Shown one piece after another: positions 1-6,400 of a stretch of 10,563 nt of DNA. Below the pieces are notes generated by a model. It searched no databases and was not told the DNA's origin. It worked only from the letters and a program-made list of their open reading frames with translations. Position 1 is the stretch's first letter, and the number at the start of each line of letters is the position of its first letter. The translations under genes and the position numbers were made by a program. Source of the stretch: Ktedonobacterales bacterium (GTDB lineage: Bacteria > Chloroflexota > Ktedonobacteria > Ktedonobacterales > JADMIN01); assembly GCA_025928125.1 (NCBI GenBank), contig JAICKD010000053.1:1-10563 (forward strand). Reading direction: 5' to 3'.

Positions 1-1433
1 AGCGAGATGCCATAGGAGCCGTAGCCAATCAGCAGCGTCGGATGCGAGCCGTCACGCGCCAACCCCTTGCGATGGATGATCGAGAGGGGGATGCGCTCGT
101 CGTCGGGCGCGGGCGCCTCGACCTCATGCGCCTCGATCTCGCTGAAATCGACCGATGATGGTGGCAGCCAGCCGGTATCGCTGGCGGTGTTGCTCACCGC
201 ATCGTAGCGGAGACTGCGCGGAGCGGCGGTCCAGGCGGTGGTGGCGAGATAGACCACGTTGCTGCCCGGCTCGCCCGCCCAGTCGAGGATCGCGCCGGTA
301 TCCGGCAGCGAGACGGCTTCTGGCGCGCCGCCCGCGAGTGGCACGCGCCGCAACCCACCGATGCCCGCCTTCATCTCGCGCACGAGCAGATACTCGCCCG
401 CCACGCAGATATCCTGCAACACAGCCTCACTCTCTGGCACGACGACCATGGCCTGCGCCAGGTCAGGCGCGACCTGAGCATTCAATGGAAGCGCGATCAC
501 CTGATAGCGCGGCGCGTTGTGGTGGGTCAGCAGGTAGAGCGTATTTCCGGTGAAAGCGAATCCGGTCACGGCATCGTCGGGGCTGGCGACACGCCGCCAC
601 GGGATGGTGGCGGGATCGGCCAGCGCGCTCGTTGGGGCGACGTAGACCAGGTTTTCCTTGAGGTCGCCATGCAACACCAGCCCCACCATCCAGGGGCTAT
701 CGGGCCGGGCGACGACGAAGGGAATATCAATGCGGTCGAGGTTCACTCCGGCATGCGCGCCACGCCCCAGCACGACCGGATCGCTGGCGGGGTCTGCGCC
801 GAGACGGTGCAGCTGGACGCGGCTGTCGAGGTAGTAGTCGCCGGGAGGCGCCCCTGGCGATGGGTCAGGCAGGCGGTTGTAGAGGAAGGAGGCGTTATCC
901 TCCAACCAACAGACGCCACCAAACCGCACATGCGGAATCGCCAGATCGAGTGTCGTTCCCTGGTCGATGTCCAGTACATGCAACGTGCTATCCTCGGAGC
1001 CGCCTTGCGAGACACCATAGGCGACGAGCCGCCCATCGCACGATGGCGCGAACCAGTCAATCGCGGTATGGGTCTCACCGCTCATAGCATTGGGGTCAAG
1101 CAGCGTCGTCTCGGGCGCATCCGGCGCGGTATACATCACCAGCCGGGGCAGGTTTTCTCCGGGATTCTGGCGCAGCGCGAAGACACGTCCGCCCGCTACG
1201 CTGAGATTGCGCATCTCTGGCCCGGCGTCGCTCAGCTCGGTGATGCGCGCCAGCAAGGCGTCACGCTCGGGCAGCGCGCCGAGCACCTGAGCCGCATGGT
1301 CCGCCTGCTGATGCAGCCAGGCCTGCGCCTCCTCGTCTTTGTAGTTCTCCATCCAGCGGTATGGGTCTTCGATGACCCTGCCGAAATATTCGTCGCGGAC
1401 GATCTCGACGCGCGCCCGTGGTGGATTGGCCAT
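1..1433 (-). CDS. Prolyl oligopeptidase family (S9A) serine peptidase, C-terminus cut off by the window edge
   Basis: A minus-strand frame runs without a stop from ATG at 1433 to the left edge, giving 477 residues. An AAGGAG ribosome site at 1441-1446 lies 7 nt upstream of the ATG. Near the N-terminus is EDPYRWMEN (22-30), the hallmark DPYRWLE-type motif of prolyl oligopeptidases. The region that follows (about 75-430) has beta-propeller-like repeats and includes LLDPNAMSGE (111-120) and PSCDGRLVAYGVSQGGSED (130-148), close to the family motifs LLDPN and PSPDG..AYG.S.GGSE. The end, IPLSIIHRKGL then PTLLIGYGSYGIS (465-477), is the start of the alpha/beta-hydrolase catalytic domain. Family members are about 690-720 residues, so roughly 220 residues, including the catalytic Ser, Asp and His, lie outside the window. 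Known members cleave short peptides after proline, usually in the cytoplasm. No signal peptide is visible. A related S9 subfamily (oligopeptidase B) is possible but fits less well. Confidence 0.93.
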   Translation of the reverse strand, partial: MANPPRARVEIVRDEYFGRVIEDPYRWMENYKDEEAQAWLHQQADHAAQVLGALPERDALLARITELSDAGPEMRNLSVAGGRVFALRQNPGENLPRLVMYTAPDAPETTLLDPNAMSGETHTAIDWFAPSCDGRLVAYGVSQGGSEDSTLHVLDIDQGTTLDLAIPHVRFGGVCWLEDNASFLYNRLPDPSPGAPPGDYYLDSRVQLHRLGADPASDPVVLGRGAHAGVNLDRIDIPFVVARPDSPWMVGLVLHGDLKENLVYVAPTSALADPATIPWRRVASPDDAVTGFAFTGNTLYLLTHHNAPRYQVIALPLNAQVAPDLAQAMVVVPESEAVLQDICVAGEYLLVREMKAGIGGLRRVPLAGGAPEAVSLPDTGAILDWAGEPGSNVVYLATTAWTAAPRSLRYDAVSNTASDTGWLPPSSVDFSEIEAHEVEAPAPDDERIPLSIIHRKGLARDGSHPTLLIGYGSYGIS

Positions 1434-1455
1434 GCGCGGCTCCTTTTCGCCAGTT

Positions 1456-1490
1456 GGGAGGGGCTGCCCCCTCCCCCAGAGGGGGAGGGG
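1456..1490. repeat. G/C-rich palindrome with two competing hairpins, between hydrolase and peptidase genes
   Basis: Bases 1468-1477 and 1481-1490 form a perfect 10-bp stem with a 3-nt loop (AGA). The same C-rich middle arm (1468-1475) can instead pair perfectly over 8 bp with GGGAGGGG at 1456-1463. It resembles the other G/C-rich intergenic repeats of the window but lacks their TAA centre, so it is at best a divergent relative. There is no T-run, so it is not a standard intrinsic terminator. It lies 10 bp from the peptidase ribosome site. Confidence 0.75.
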
Positions 1491-1511
1491 AGAGAACGCT
1501 GAATTTTACTG

Positions 1512-2345
1512 TTAACCCAGGCTGCTAAGAAAGTCGCCGAGAATCTGGTTGAACTCGTCGGGTAGCTCCATGCTGGGTAGGTGTGCGGTGTTGGGCATCA
1601 CCACCTTCTTCGCGTTGGGGATGCGCGCCGCCAGCACGTCAACGGCATGCAGGATGTCAGGCACGTCGCGGTCGCCAACGATCACCAGCGTCGGTGCGGT
1701 GATCGTTTCCAGCCGTGAATAGGCGGGCGGTTCCGCGGGCTGCCACTCGACGGCGTTCATCTCGGTGTCGTGGTCGTAGAGCGCGCGGTTCATCGCGCTG
1801 GCTTTGGCGCGGTAGGCTGGGTCCACCTGATCGGGCGTGCGGCCCATGCCATCCACCCAGACGCGCAGCTCGAGCTCGTTGGCCTTGTCGTAGTCACCCG
1901 CCTTCGCCGCGTCTCGAATCTCCTGCCAGGTGGCCTCCAGGGGATCGTTCTCCTCTTCGGGCATGCCGGAGACGCCGGGGCCGGAGAGCACCAGAGCATC
2001 GACCATCTCGGGATGCGCCAGCGTGAAGTCGAGCGCCATCCCGCCGCCCATCGAGCAGCCGACCAGATAGGCTTTGTCGATATTCAGGAACTTGAACATG
2101 CCATAGACATCATCGGCCGACGAGGCCCGCCCGGCGGGCGCGCTGGACTCGCCGAAGCTGCGGTGGTCGTAGCGGACGACACGGTAGCGGTCGCTGAACG
2201 CGCGGGCCTGGTCGTCCCACATGCGCAGGTTGGCGATGCCCGCATGCAGAAAGACCAGCGGATGCCCCTCGCCCGCCACCTCGTAATAGAGTTTCGCGCC
2301 GTTGACATCGGCGTAGCCTGTGGTCACATTCCCTGTATCCGCCAT
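1512..2345 (-). CDS. Alpha/beta-fold hydrolase
   Basis: This 277-residue protein has the usual length of a single-domain alpha/beta hydrolase. HPLVFLHAG (28-36) is the oxyanion-hole strand-loop. RYDHRSFGESSAP (58-70) matches the family DxRGxGxS region. LVGCSMGGGMA (94-104) is the nucleophile elbow with Ser98. TLVIVGDRD (219-227) supplies the acid Asp227, and PNTAHLPSME (251-260) supplies His255, so the triad is complete. The lid region (about 125-210) is acidic and alpha-helical in character. The start MADTGN was chosen because GGAG and AGAGGAG lie just upstream (2351-2362) and a promoter lies 65 bp away. The frame stays open upstream, but that stretch crosses the promoter and repeat DNA. No signal peptide or membrane segment is seen, so it is probably cytoplasmic. 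The substrate cannot be told: 3-oxoadipate enol-lactonase-like, haloperoxidase-like and esterase members all share this pattern. It is probably co-oriented, perhaps co-transcribed, with the peptidase gene 78 bp downstream. Confidence 0.92.
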   Translation of the reverse strand: MADTGNVTTGYADVNGAKLYYEVAGEGHPLVFLHAGIANLRMWDDQARAFSDRYRVVRYDHRSFGESSAPAGRASSADDVYGMFKFLNIDKAYLVGCSMGGGMALDFTLAHPEMVDALVLSGPGVSGMPEEENDPLEATWQEIRDAAKAGDYDKANELELRVWVDGMGRTPDQVDPAYRAKASAMNRALYDHDTEMNAVEWQPAEPPAYSRLETITAPTLVIVGDRDVPDILHAVDVLAARIPNAKKVVMPNTAHLPSMELPDEFNQILGDFLSSLG

Positions 2346-2409
2346 GGTTTCTCCGCTCCTCTGATGTACAACCATCCACCATGCGCAAGGTGTTCCGAAC
2401 TCTTGTTCC

Positions 2410-2438
2410 ATTATACAGGATGATTGCCTGTGTATCGA
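2410..2438 (-). promoter_or_regulatory. Sigma-70-type promoter for the alpha/beta hydrolase gene
   Basis: Read on the minus strand, a perfect -10 TATAAT (2410-2415) is preceded by exactly 17 bp and then TCGATA (2433-2438), which matches 4 of 6 positions of TTGACA. Transcription would start near 2403, giving a leader of about 58 nt before the ATG at 2345. Confidence 0.7.
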
Positions 2439-2445
2439 GCCACAT

Positions 2446-2600
2446 CGGCTGGCGGCTGAAGCCGCGCCTACGGGCCTCACTGCGTTCCGCCGCAAAGGCC
2501 GCCCTCCGGGCCGCTGCCGCTCCGCGCGCTCGTCGCGCGCTTCTCGCCTCGTGCCTCGGCTCGCGCGGCTGCCCTGTGCGGCCTCCCAGATACCCACCAA
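2446..2600. repeat. GC-rich palindromic stretch between the acetyltransferase and hydrolase genes
   Basis: The gap between the two minus-strand genes (2346-2631) holds the hydrolase promoter and then a strongly GC-rich, low-complexity stretch. It contains the palindrome GCGGCT-GA-AGCCGC (2452-2465), and CGCGCG (2523-2528) can pair with CGCGCG (2534-2539). It has no convincing coding signal. The layout, a 5- to 7-bp arm either side of a 2-nt centre, is the same as in the palindromes at 9443-9509. It may be a dispersed intergenic repeat, but only a genome-wide search could show that. Confidence 0.45.
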
Positions 2601-2631
2601 CGCGCCAGCAACCACACTTCAAGACTACCCG

Positions 2632-3171
2632 CTACTGTTCGCTTTTACCGCCAGTTTTCTGCCCGATTTCGCGGCGCATCTCCAGAAAGACGCGGGCGTC
2701 CGAGCCGCTGTCGGGAGCATCCAGCGTGCCGACGTGGCGGAATCCGGCGCGCTCGTAGACGCGGATGGCCCGCTGATTGAACGGCAGCACGAAGAGCCGG
2801 AACGCGGCTGGGCTGAATCGCTCTCTCGCGAAGGCCAGCACGGCCTCGAAGAACGGCAGCCCCAGATGGTGGCCGGTGAGGTCGGGCCGCAGCCCCAGGC
2901 CAACGCTGAGCGTGCGGTCGTTCTGCGTCCAGAGGCGTGGCTCGCCCTCCCAGCCAACCTCTGCCGCCGTACCGAAGCAGCAGTAGCCCATCGGCGCGCC
3001 ATCGGCGCCATCGGTATCGAAGGCGACGAACCACGGGCTGCGGCTATCCAGCATCTCCGCGAGCGCCGCCGCCTCGTCGCCGATGTTGTAGGTATCGTAC
3101 GGCGCGGGGTAACGCCAGGCAGCCAGCGCGCGCGCCGACTCCGGCGTGATCGGCTCGAACATGACATCCAT
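2632..3171 (-). CDS. GNAT-family N-acetyltransferase
   Basis: A 179-residue protein of normal size for a single GNAT domain. VGLGLRP (90-96 region) followed by GHHLGLPFFEAVLAFA (100-115) is the strand-4/helix-3 acetyl-CoA site (motif A), although the usual RxxGxG/A loop is relaxed here to DLTGHHLG. FNQRAIRVYERAGFRHVGT (131-149) is a textbook motif B (N.rAi.lYek.GF). The family transfers an acetyl group from acetyl-CoA to an amine. Full-length resemblance is to the RimJ/RimL-like branch, but the substrate cannot be predicted. The start ATG 3171 (MDVMFEP) was chosen because GAAGGA at 3180-3185 lies 8 nt upstream. The next ATG (3162) would be 17 nt away, and an upstream in-frame ATG (3189) would put the ribosome site inside the gene. 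It is transcribed away from the ABC genes. I could not fix its promoter in 3172-3401. Confidence 0.9.
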   Translation of the reverse strand: MDVMFEPITPESARALAAWRYPAPYDTYNIGDEAAALAEMLDSRSPWFVAFDTDGADGAPMGYCCFGTAAEVGWEGEPRLWTQNDRTLSVGLGLRPDLTGHHLGLPFFEAVLAFARERFSPAAFRLFVLPFNQRAIRVYERAGFRHVGTLDAPDSGSDARVFLEMRREIGQKTGGKSEQ

Positions 3172-3401
3172 TGGCAAAGTCCTTCGCAATCCAGCAAAAC
3201 GGTCTCCGTGACTTCAGACATAGTAGCGCATTCTTCACTATCCCTCGCCAGCCACACAAATAGCCCCTGAAAGATATGTCGTCAGCTATGACTTCCGGCA
3301 CGCGCCATCAGCCCGCATCCCAGGTAGGCTGTTTCTCAGAAATGTTCGCACTCGCCATCCCGGAGAATGAGAATGGCGTAGCCCACGTTCAGGAGGAATC
3401 T
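3172..3401. other. Divergent intergenic region between acetyltransferase and ABC ATPase
   Basis: These 230 bp must carry the start signals of both divergent genes. They are less GC-rich than the flanking genes. I saw only weak hexamer matches on either strand and do not assign a promoter. AGGAGG at 3391-3396 is the ribosome site of the ABC ATPase. Confidence 0.5.
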
Positions 3402-4388
3402 ATGCTCTCTGATGTCACGAGCAGCCCCCATACGGCGCCCGCTTCGCCAGCGACTGCGGAGGCACTGGTCGAGGTCAACCATCTGGTGAAACGCTACGGA
3501 CGCTTCACCGCTGTCAACGATGTCAGCTTCACGATCAGGCGCGGCGAGATTTTTGGCCTGCTTGGCCCCAATGGCGCGGGCAAGACGACCACGCTCGAAA
3601 TCATCGAAGGACTACGCCGCGCCGATGGCGGGCAGGTGACGGTGGACGGCCTGGATGTGCGGCGCGACCGCCGAGCGGTGCAGCGCCGGATCGGCGTCCA
3701 GTTGCAAGCGACGACCCTCTTCGACGCGCTGACCGTCCGCGAGACGATCCACCTGTTCGGCGCGTTCTACCCGTCAGCGCGGTCGGCGGACGACCTGCTG
3801 CGTGAGGTGGCGCTGGAGGAAAAGGCGCGCGCCAGGCCGCAGGATCTCTCTGGCGGCCAGCGACAGCGACTCGCGCTCGCCCTGGCGCTGGTCAACGATC
3901 CCGCGCTGCTCCTGCTCGATGAGCCGACGACGGGACTCGATCCCCAGAGCCGCCGGTTGCTGTGGGAAACCATCCTGCGGCTGCGCGCGCGGGGGAAGAC
4001 GATTGTGCTGACGACGCACTTCATGGACGAGGCGCAGACCCTCTGCGACCGCATCGCGATTCTCGACGGCGGGCGCATCATCGCGCAGGATACGCCGTCC
4101 GGGCTGATAGGCCTGCTCAACGCCAGCGCCACAATCGACTGCGCGCTCGTTCCGTCGCCCGGCGGCCAGCCGCCCGACAGTGCGGCGCTCCGACTGCTTC
4201 CCGGCGTCAGCGATGTCCAGGCGGGCGCGGAGCGCGTGCGGCTCTACTCGACGCGCATCGAGAAGACGATGACGGCGCTCTTTCAATACGCCGAGGCGCG
4301 GGGGATGTCGGTCGAGCAGATTCAGGTGCAGGCGCCGACCCTCGAAGATGTGTTTCTCAAGCTGACAGGACGTGGATTGCGGGAGTGA
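3402..4388 (+). CDS. ABC transporter ATP-binding protein (drug/antibiotic-export type, DrrA/CcmA-like)
   Basis: The 328-residue protein has all nucleotide-binding motifs in order: Walker A GPNGAGKTT (55-63), Q-loop GVQLQ (98-102), signature LSGGQ (149-153), Walker B LLLLDEP (169-175) with catalytic Glu174, D-loop GLD (178-180) and switch His206 in TTHFMDEA. The stretch after about 230 is the accessory C-terminal domain usual in DrrA/CcmA-type export ATPases (family length about 300-330). The first 20 residues are a Ser/Pro/Ala-rich tail ahead of the domain. The start ATG 3402 is set by a perfect AGGAGG (3391-3396) 5 nt upstream. Reading on to an upstream ATG at 3276 would add 42 residues without a ribosome site. 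It powers the permease encoded at 4676-5758 from the cytoplasmic face of the membrane. The cargo is unknown: lipids, a drug or a natural product are all usual for this class. Confidence 0.95.
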   Translation: MLSDVTSSPHTAPASPATAEALVEVNHLVKRYGRFTAVNDVSFTIRRGEIFGLLGPNGAGKTTTLEIIEGLRRADGGQVTVDGLDVRRDRRAVQRRIGVQLQATTLFDALTVRETIHLFGAFYPSARSADDLLREVALEEKARARPQDLSGGQRQRLALALALVNDPALLLLDEPTTGLDPQSRRLLWETILRLRARGKTIVLTTHFMDEAQTLCDRIAILDGGRIIAQDTPSGLIGLLNASATIDCALVPSPGGQPPDSAALRLLPGVSDVQAGAERVRLYSTRIEKTMTALFQYAEARGMSVEQIQVQAPTLEDVFLKLTGRGLRE

Positions 4389-4393
4389 GGGGG

Positions 4394-4440
4394 CGGCCCC
4401 CTTCCCTAACCCCTCCCCCTTTCAGGGAGAGGGGGACCAG
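4394..4440 (+). repeat. 47-nt G/C-rich intergenic repeat, copy 1
   Basis: The core has four C-runs (4397-4401, 4404-4406, 4410-4413, 4415-4419) with TT, TAA and T between them, followed by CAGGGAGAGGGGGACCAG. It matches copy 2 (4467-4513) at 45 of 47 positions. The minus strand fits the canonical G-quadruplex pattern, and the C-run plus downstream G-run can also form a hairpin. Confidence 0.9.
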
Positions 4441-4466
4441 GCAGCCCGGCAGTTCACCTTGATGGG

Positions 4467-4513
4467 CGGCCCCCTCCCCTAACCCCTCCCCCTTGCAGGG
4501 AGAGGGGGACCAG
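4467..4513 (+). repeat. 47-nt G/C-rich intergenic repeat, copy 2
   Basis: Same layout as copy 1, with C-runs at 4470-4474, 4476-4479, 4483-4486 and 4488-4492. Its 38-nt core is identical to the reverse complement of the copy at 5821-5868. The sequence just after it (AGAATCCAGAAC) is also echoed after the core of that inverted copy, so the true repeat unit probably extends about 15 nt further. Confidence 0.9.
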
Positions 4514-4570
4514 AATCCAGAACCAGACCCAGAGGCAGTGGCAGACGCCATCGGGCAGGATGGTGGCTCA

Positions 4571-4617
4571 GGCCCTCTCCCTGCAAGGGGGAGGGTGGCC
4601 GAAGGCCGGGAGGGGGA
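4571..4617 (-). repeat. Partial inverted copy of the G/C-rich intergenic repeat
   Basis: CCCTCTCCCTGCAAGGGGGAGGG matches the end of the repeat core in reverse orientation over its first half. It then diverges into a small palindrome (GGCCGAAGGCC, 4597-4607) and ends in a G-run. With copies 1 and 2 it fills most of the ATPase-permease gap. Copy 2 and this copy are inverted relative to each other and could pair in the transcript. Confidence 0.75.
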
Positions 4618-4675
4618 AACCCATAGACAAACGCTGCTCAACTATAGCTCGACCATAGAAAGAAGTGACGATCCC

Positions 4676-5758
4676 ATGAAGGCTTTTCGCACACTCTTTG
4701 CCGCCAGCGTCACCATGTTGCGGCGCAATCGCGTTCTGTTGATTACCAGCCTGGGGCTGGCGTTGCTCTCGATCTTCGTCTTTGGCTGGCTCTTCGGCGG
4801 CGGTGGCGCGCCCAAGTTGGAGCTGGGTGTGGTGGATCGCGACGACTCGCCGCTCTCGCAGCAGATGATTCAGGGGCTGCGCGCCAGCGACTCGCTCCAG
4901 GTGTTTAGCGGCAGCCAGGATGAGGAGCTTCAGGCGCTGCGCGACGGCCACCGCAACGCCGTTATCGTGCTGGAAGCGGGCTTCGGCCGGGCGCTGACGG
5001 CGAGCCAGCCCACCAACATCGCCGTCTACTACGACGAGAGCAGCCCGGTGATGGCAGCCAACGCGCGCATGGCGGTGCAGAGCATCGTCACCGGCCTCAA
5101 CCAGCAGGTGACGCGCCAGGCCTCGCCCATCACGTTGAGCGAACAGGCGGTCAGCGTCCACAATCTGCGGCAGATCGACTGGCTGACGCCGGGGATGCTG
5201 GGCATGCTGCTGATGTGGGCGAATCTGAGCGTCGGCGTGGCGCTGGTGGAGTGGCGGCAGCAGGGCATCTTGCGGCGGCTGGCGGTCACACCGCTGCGCC
5301 CCAGCGTGCTCATCTCGACGCAGATGCTGGCGCGGCTGGCGCTCTCGCTGCTTCAAGGCGCCGCGCTGATCCTGGTGGCGATGCTGGTCTTCCACGTGCA
5401 GGTGACAGGAAGCTGGATCGCACTGGGCCTGACCGTGGCGCTGGGAGCGCTCGCGCTCCAGGGACTCGGCTTTGTCGTGGGCAGCTTTGCCCGCACGCCA
5501 GAGGTCGCCAACGCGGCGTTCTTCCTCATCAGCTTCCCGATGATGTTTCTCAGCGGCTCCTACTTCCCCACCGATAGCGCGCCCGCGTTTCTGACGCCGC
5601 TGATCAAGGCGATGCCGCTGACCTACCTCAACGACGCCCTCCGCCAGATTATCAACAATGGCGCGTCGCTCGGCGGCGTGCAGACCGATCTGCTGATTAT
5701 CGCTGCGTGGATGGTGGTCGCGGTGCTGCTCTCGGCGCGCGCCTTCCGCTGGTCATGA
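4676..5758 (+). CDS. ABC-2 type transporter permease
   Basis: The 360-residue protein has the classic ABC-2 export permease layout. A cytoplasmic N-terminus (MLRRNRV) precedes TM1 at about 20-41. A large hydrophilic extracytoplasmic domain (about 44-165) with GVVDRDDSPLSQQM and VYYDESSP motifs follows. A C-terminal block of about five membrane segments starts at 170 (GMLGMLLMWANLSVGVALV) and continues near 212-240, 246-270, 278-296 and 337-356. The coupling-helix region EWRQQGILRRLAVTPLRP (192-209) is the family signature that contacts the ATPase. The start at 4676 gives a natural N-terminus just ahead of TM1. The ribosome site is weak (AAGAAG, 4660s), and the open frame upstream of the ATG is repeat DNA. 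It is the membrane partner of the ATPase at 3402-4388. The 287-bp gap between them is unusually long for such a pair. Confidence 0.93.
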   Translation: MKAFRTLFAASVTMLRRNRVLLITSLGLALLSIFVFGWLFGGGGAPKLELGVVDRDDSPLSQQMIQGLRASDSLQVFSGSQDEELQALRDGHRNAVIVLEAGFGRALTASQPTNIAVYYDESSPVMAANARMAVQSIVTGLNQQVTRQASPITLSEQAVSVHNLRQIDWLTPGMLGMLLMWANLSVGVALVEWRQQGILRRLAVTPLRPSVLISTQMLARLALSLLQGAALILVAMLVFHVQVTGSWIALGLTVALGALALQGLGFVVGSFARTPEVANAAFFLISFPMMFLSGSYFPTDSAPAFLTPLIKAMPLTYLNDALRQIINNGASLGGVQTDLLIIAAWMVVAVLLSARAFRWS

Positions 5759-5769
5759 TGCTGCCACAC

Positions 5770-5797
5770 GGCCCTCTCCCCTAAAAGGAGGGGCGCC
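5770..5797 (-). repeat. Short, degenerate member of the G/C-rich intergenic repeat
   Basis: GGCCCTCTCCCCTAAAAGGAGGGGCGCC lies 12 bp after the permease stop. CCCCT and AGGGG-type arms allow a hairpin. It resembles the half-copy at 4571. It may serve as a 3' end structure for the permease transcript, but no T-run follows it. Confidence 0.55.
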
Positions 5798-5820
5798 AGA
5801 GCAGACGCGCGTTCTGATTT

Positions 5821-5868
5821 TGGTTCCCCTCTCCCTGCAAGGGGGAGGGGTTAGGGGAGGGGGGCGCC
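5821..5868 (-). repeat. G/C-rich intergenic repeat, inverted full copy with a canonical G-quadruplex on the plus strand
   Basis: Its reverse complement shares a perfect 38-nt core with copy 2 at 4467-4513. On the plus strand the G-runs are 5841-5845, 5847-5850, 5854-5857 and 5859-5864, separated by loops of A, TTA and A. This is a very favourable quadruplex pattern, and here it would lie in the RNA downstream of the permease. Confidence 0.9.
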
Positions 5869-6350
5869 CACCAACCACGCGCCTGTAACGATTGAGACCG
5901 CTGGACGGACAATACGAGACAGCTTGCTACAAAAGAGCCTGTATGGCGACCTCAGTCGAAAGTCTGATTGCCATGCGGGCCATTGGTGTGAGAAAAGTTA
6001 GTAGCTCTCACACGTATATCAAGTAGCAGACAAAAAGCTCTGTTCGCTGCTTCCGACCTGAAGTGGCGACATAGAGAACCTTTGGGTGCAGTGGCACACA
6101 ATGTGCTGAACCAGGGTTCCATCTGCGCTAATGAACCTATACAGGGGTGGTCCCGGTGCGCGCGATCGTGCGATGGTTGGCTCGATGCGTACCGCGGAAC
6201 AAACATACATGGCCACCGGCCTCGTCTCTCATGAGGCGCGGTGACAACCACGCGGGATGCATATCCCGGTCATTTCCAAGATGTTGGTGTCACGGAGGGC
6301 AGGTTTTCAGCCCGTTCACGCTTCATTTCGTGAAGCAAAAATGCCTGAGG

Positions 6351-6372
6351 AAAAATCAGGTATTTACCTGAT
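6351..6372 (-). terminator. Possible weak intrinsic terminator on the minus strand
   Basis: Read on the minus strand, ATCAGG-TAAATA-CCTGAT forms a 6-bp stem with a 6-nt loop, and the stem runs directly into a T-run (6351-6356). The stem is AT-rich and weak. It would end leftward transcription coming from the sigma gene side, but no leftward gene is visible there, so this may be chance. Confidence 0.3.
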
Positions 6373-6400
6373 GTGGCAGACGCCGATAACCGTGTACACT
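6373..6400 (+). promoter_or_regulatory. Candidate promoter for the sigma factor gene
   Basis: GTGGCA (6373-6378, 4 of 6 match to TTGACA), 16 bp, then TACACT (6395-6400, 4 of 6 match to TATAAT). TACACT is part of the 8-bp palindrome GTGTACAC (6392-6399). Transcription would begin near 6407, giving a leader of about 117 nt. The match is modest. Confidence 0.35.

Noticed and set aside
1456..1490. Intrinsic terminator for the hydrolase gene
   Set aside because: The 10-bp stem is strong, but no T-run follows in the leftward direction. The next sequence is another C/G-rich arm and then the peptidase ribosome site.
519..1502. Plus-strand open frame of 327 codons opposite the prolyl oligopeptidase gene
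   Set aside because: The minus-strand frame is open across the whole stretch and carries clear family motifs. The plus-strand translation has none and runs into the palindromic repeat.
3276..3401. N-terminal extension of the ABC ATPase from an upstream ATG
   Set aside because: There is no ribosome site there, while a perfect AGGAGG precedes the ATG at 3402. The added 42 residues do not resemble the family.
4389..4620. CRISPR-like array from the spaced repeat copies
   Set aside because: There are only two same-orientation copies plus an inverted half-copy, no regular spacer length and no cas gene. The copies recur singly elsewhere in the window.
4568..5395. Minus-strand open frame of 275 codons opposite the permease
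   Set aside because: The Gln/Arg/His-rich translation is typical of an antisense frame. The plus strand encodes a clear membrane protein.
5952..6251. Minus-strand open frame of 99 codons in the gap before the sigma gene
   Set aside because: It has no ribosome site or domain. The composition looks non-coding, and the frame crosses several hairpins. A decayed insertion remnant cannot be excluded, but nothing supports it.
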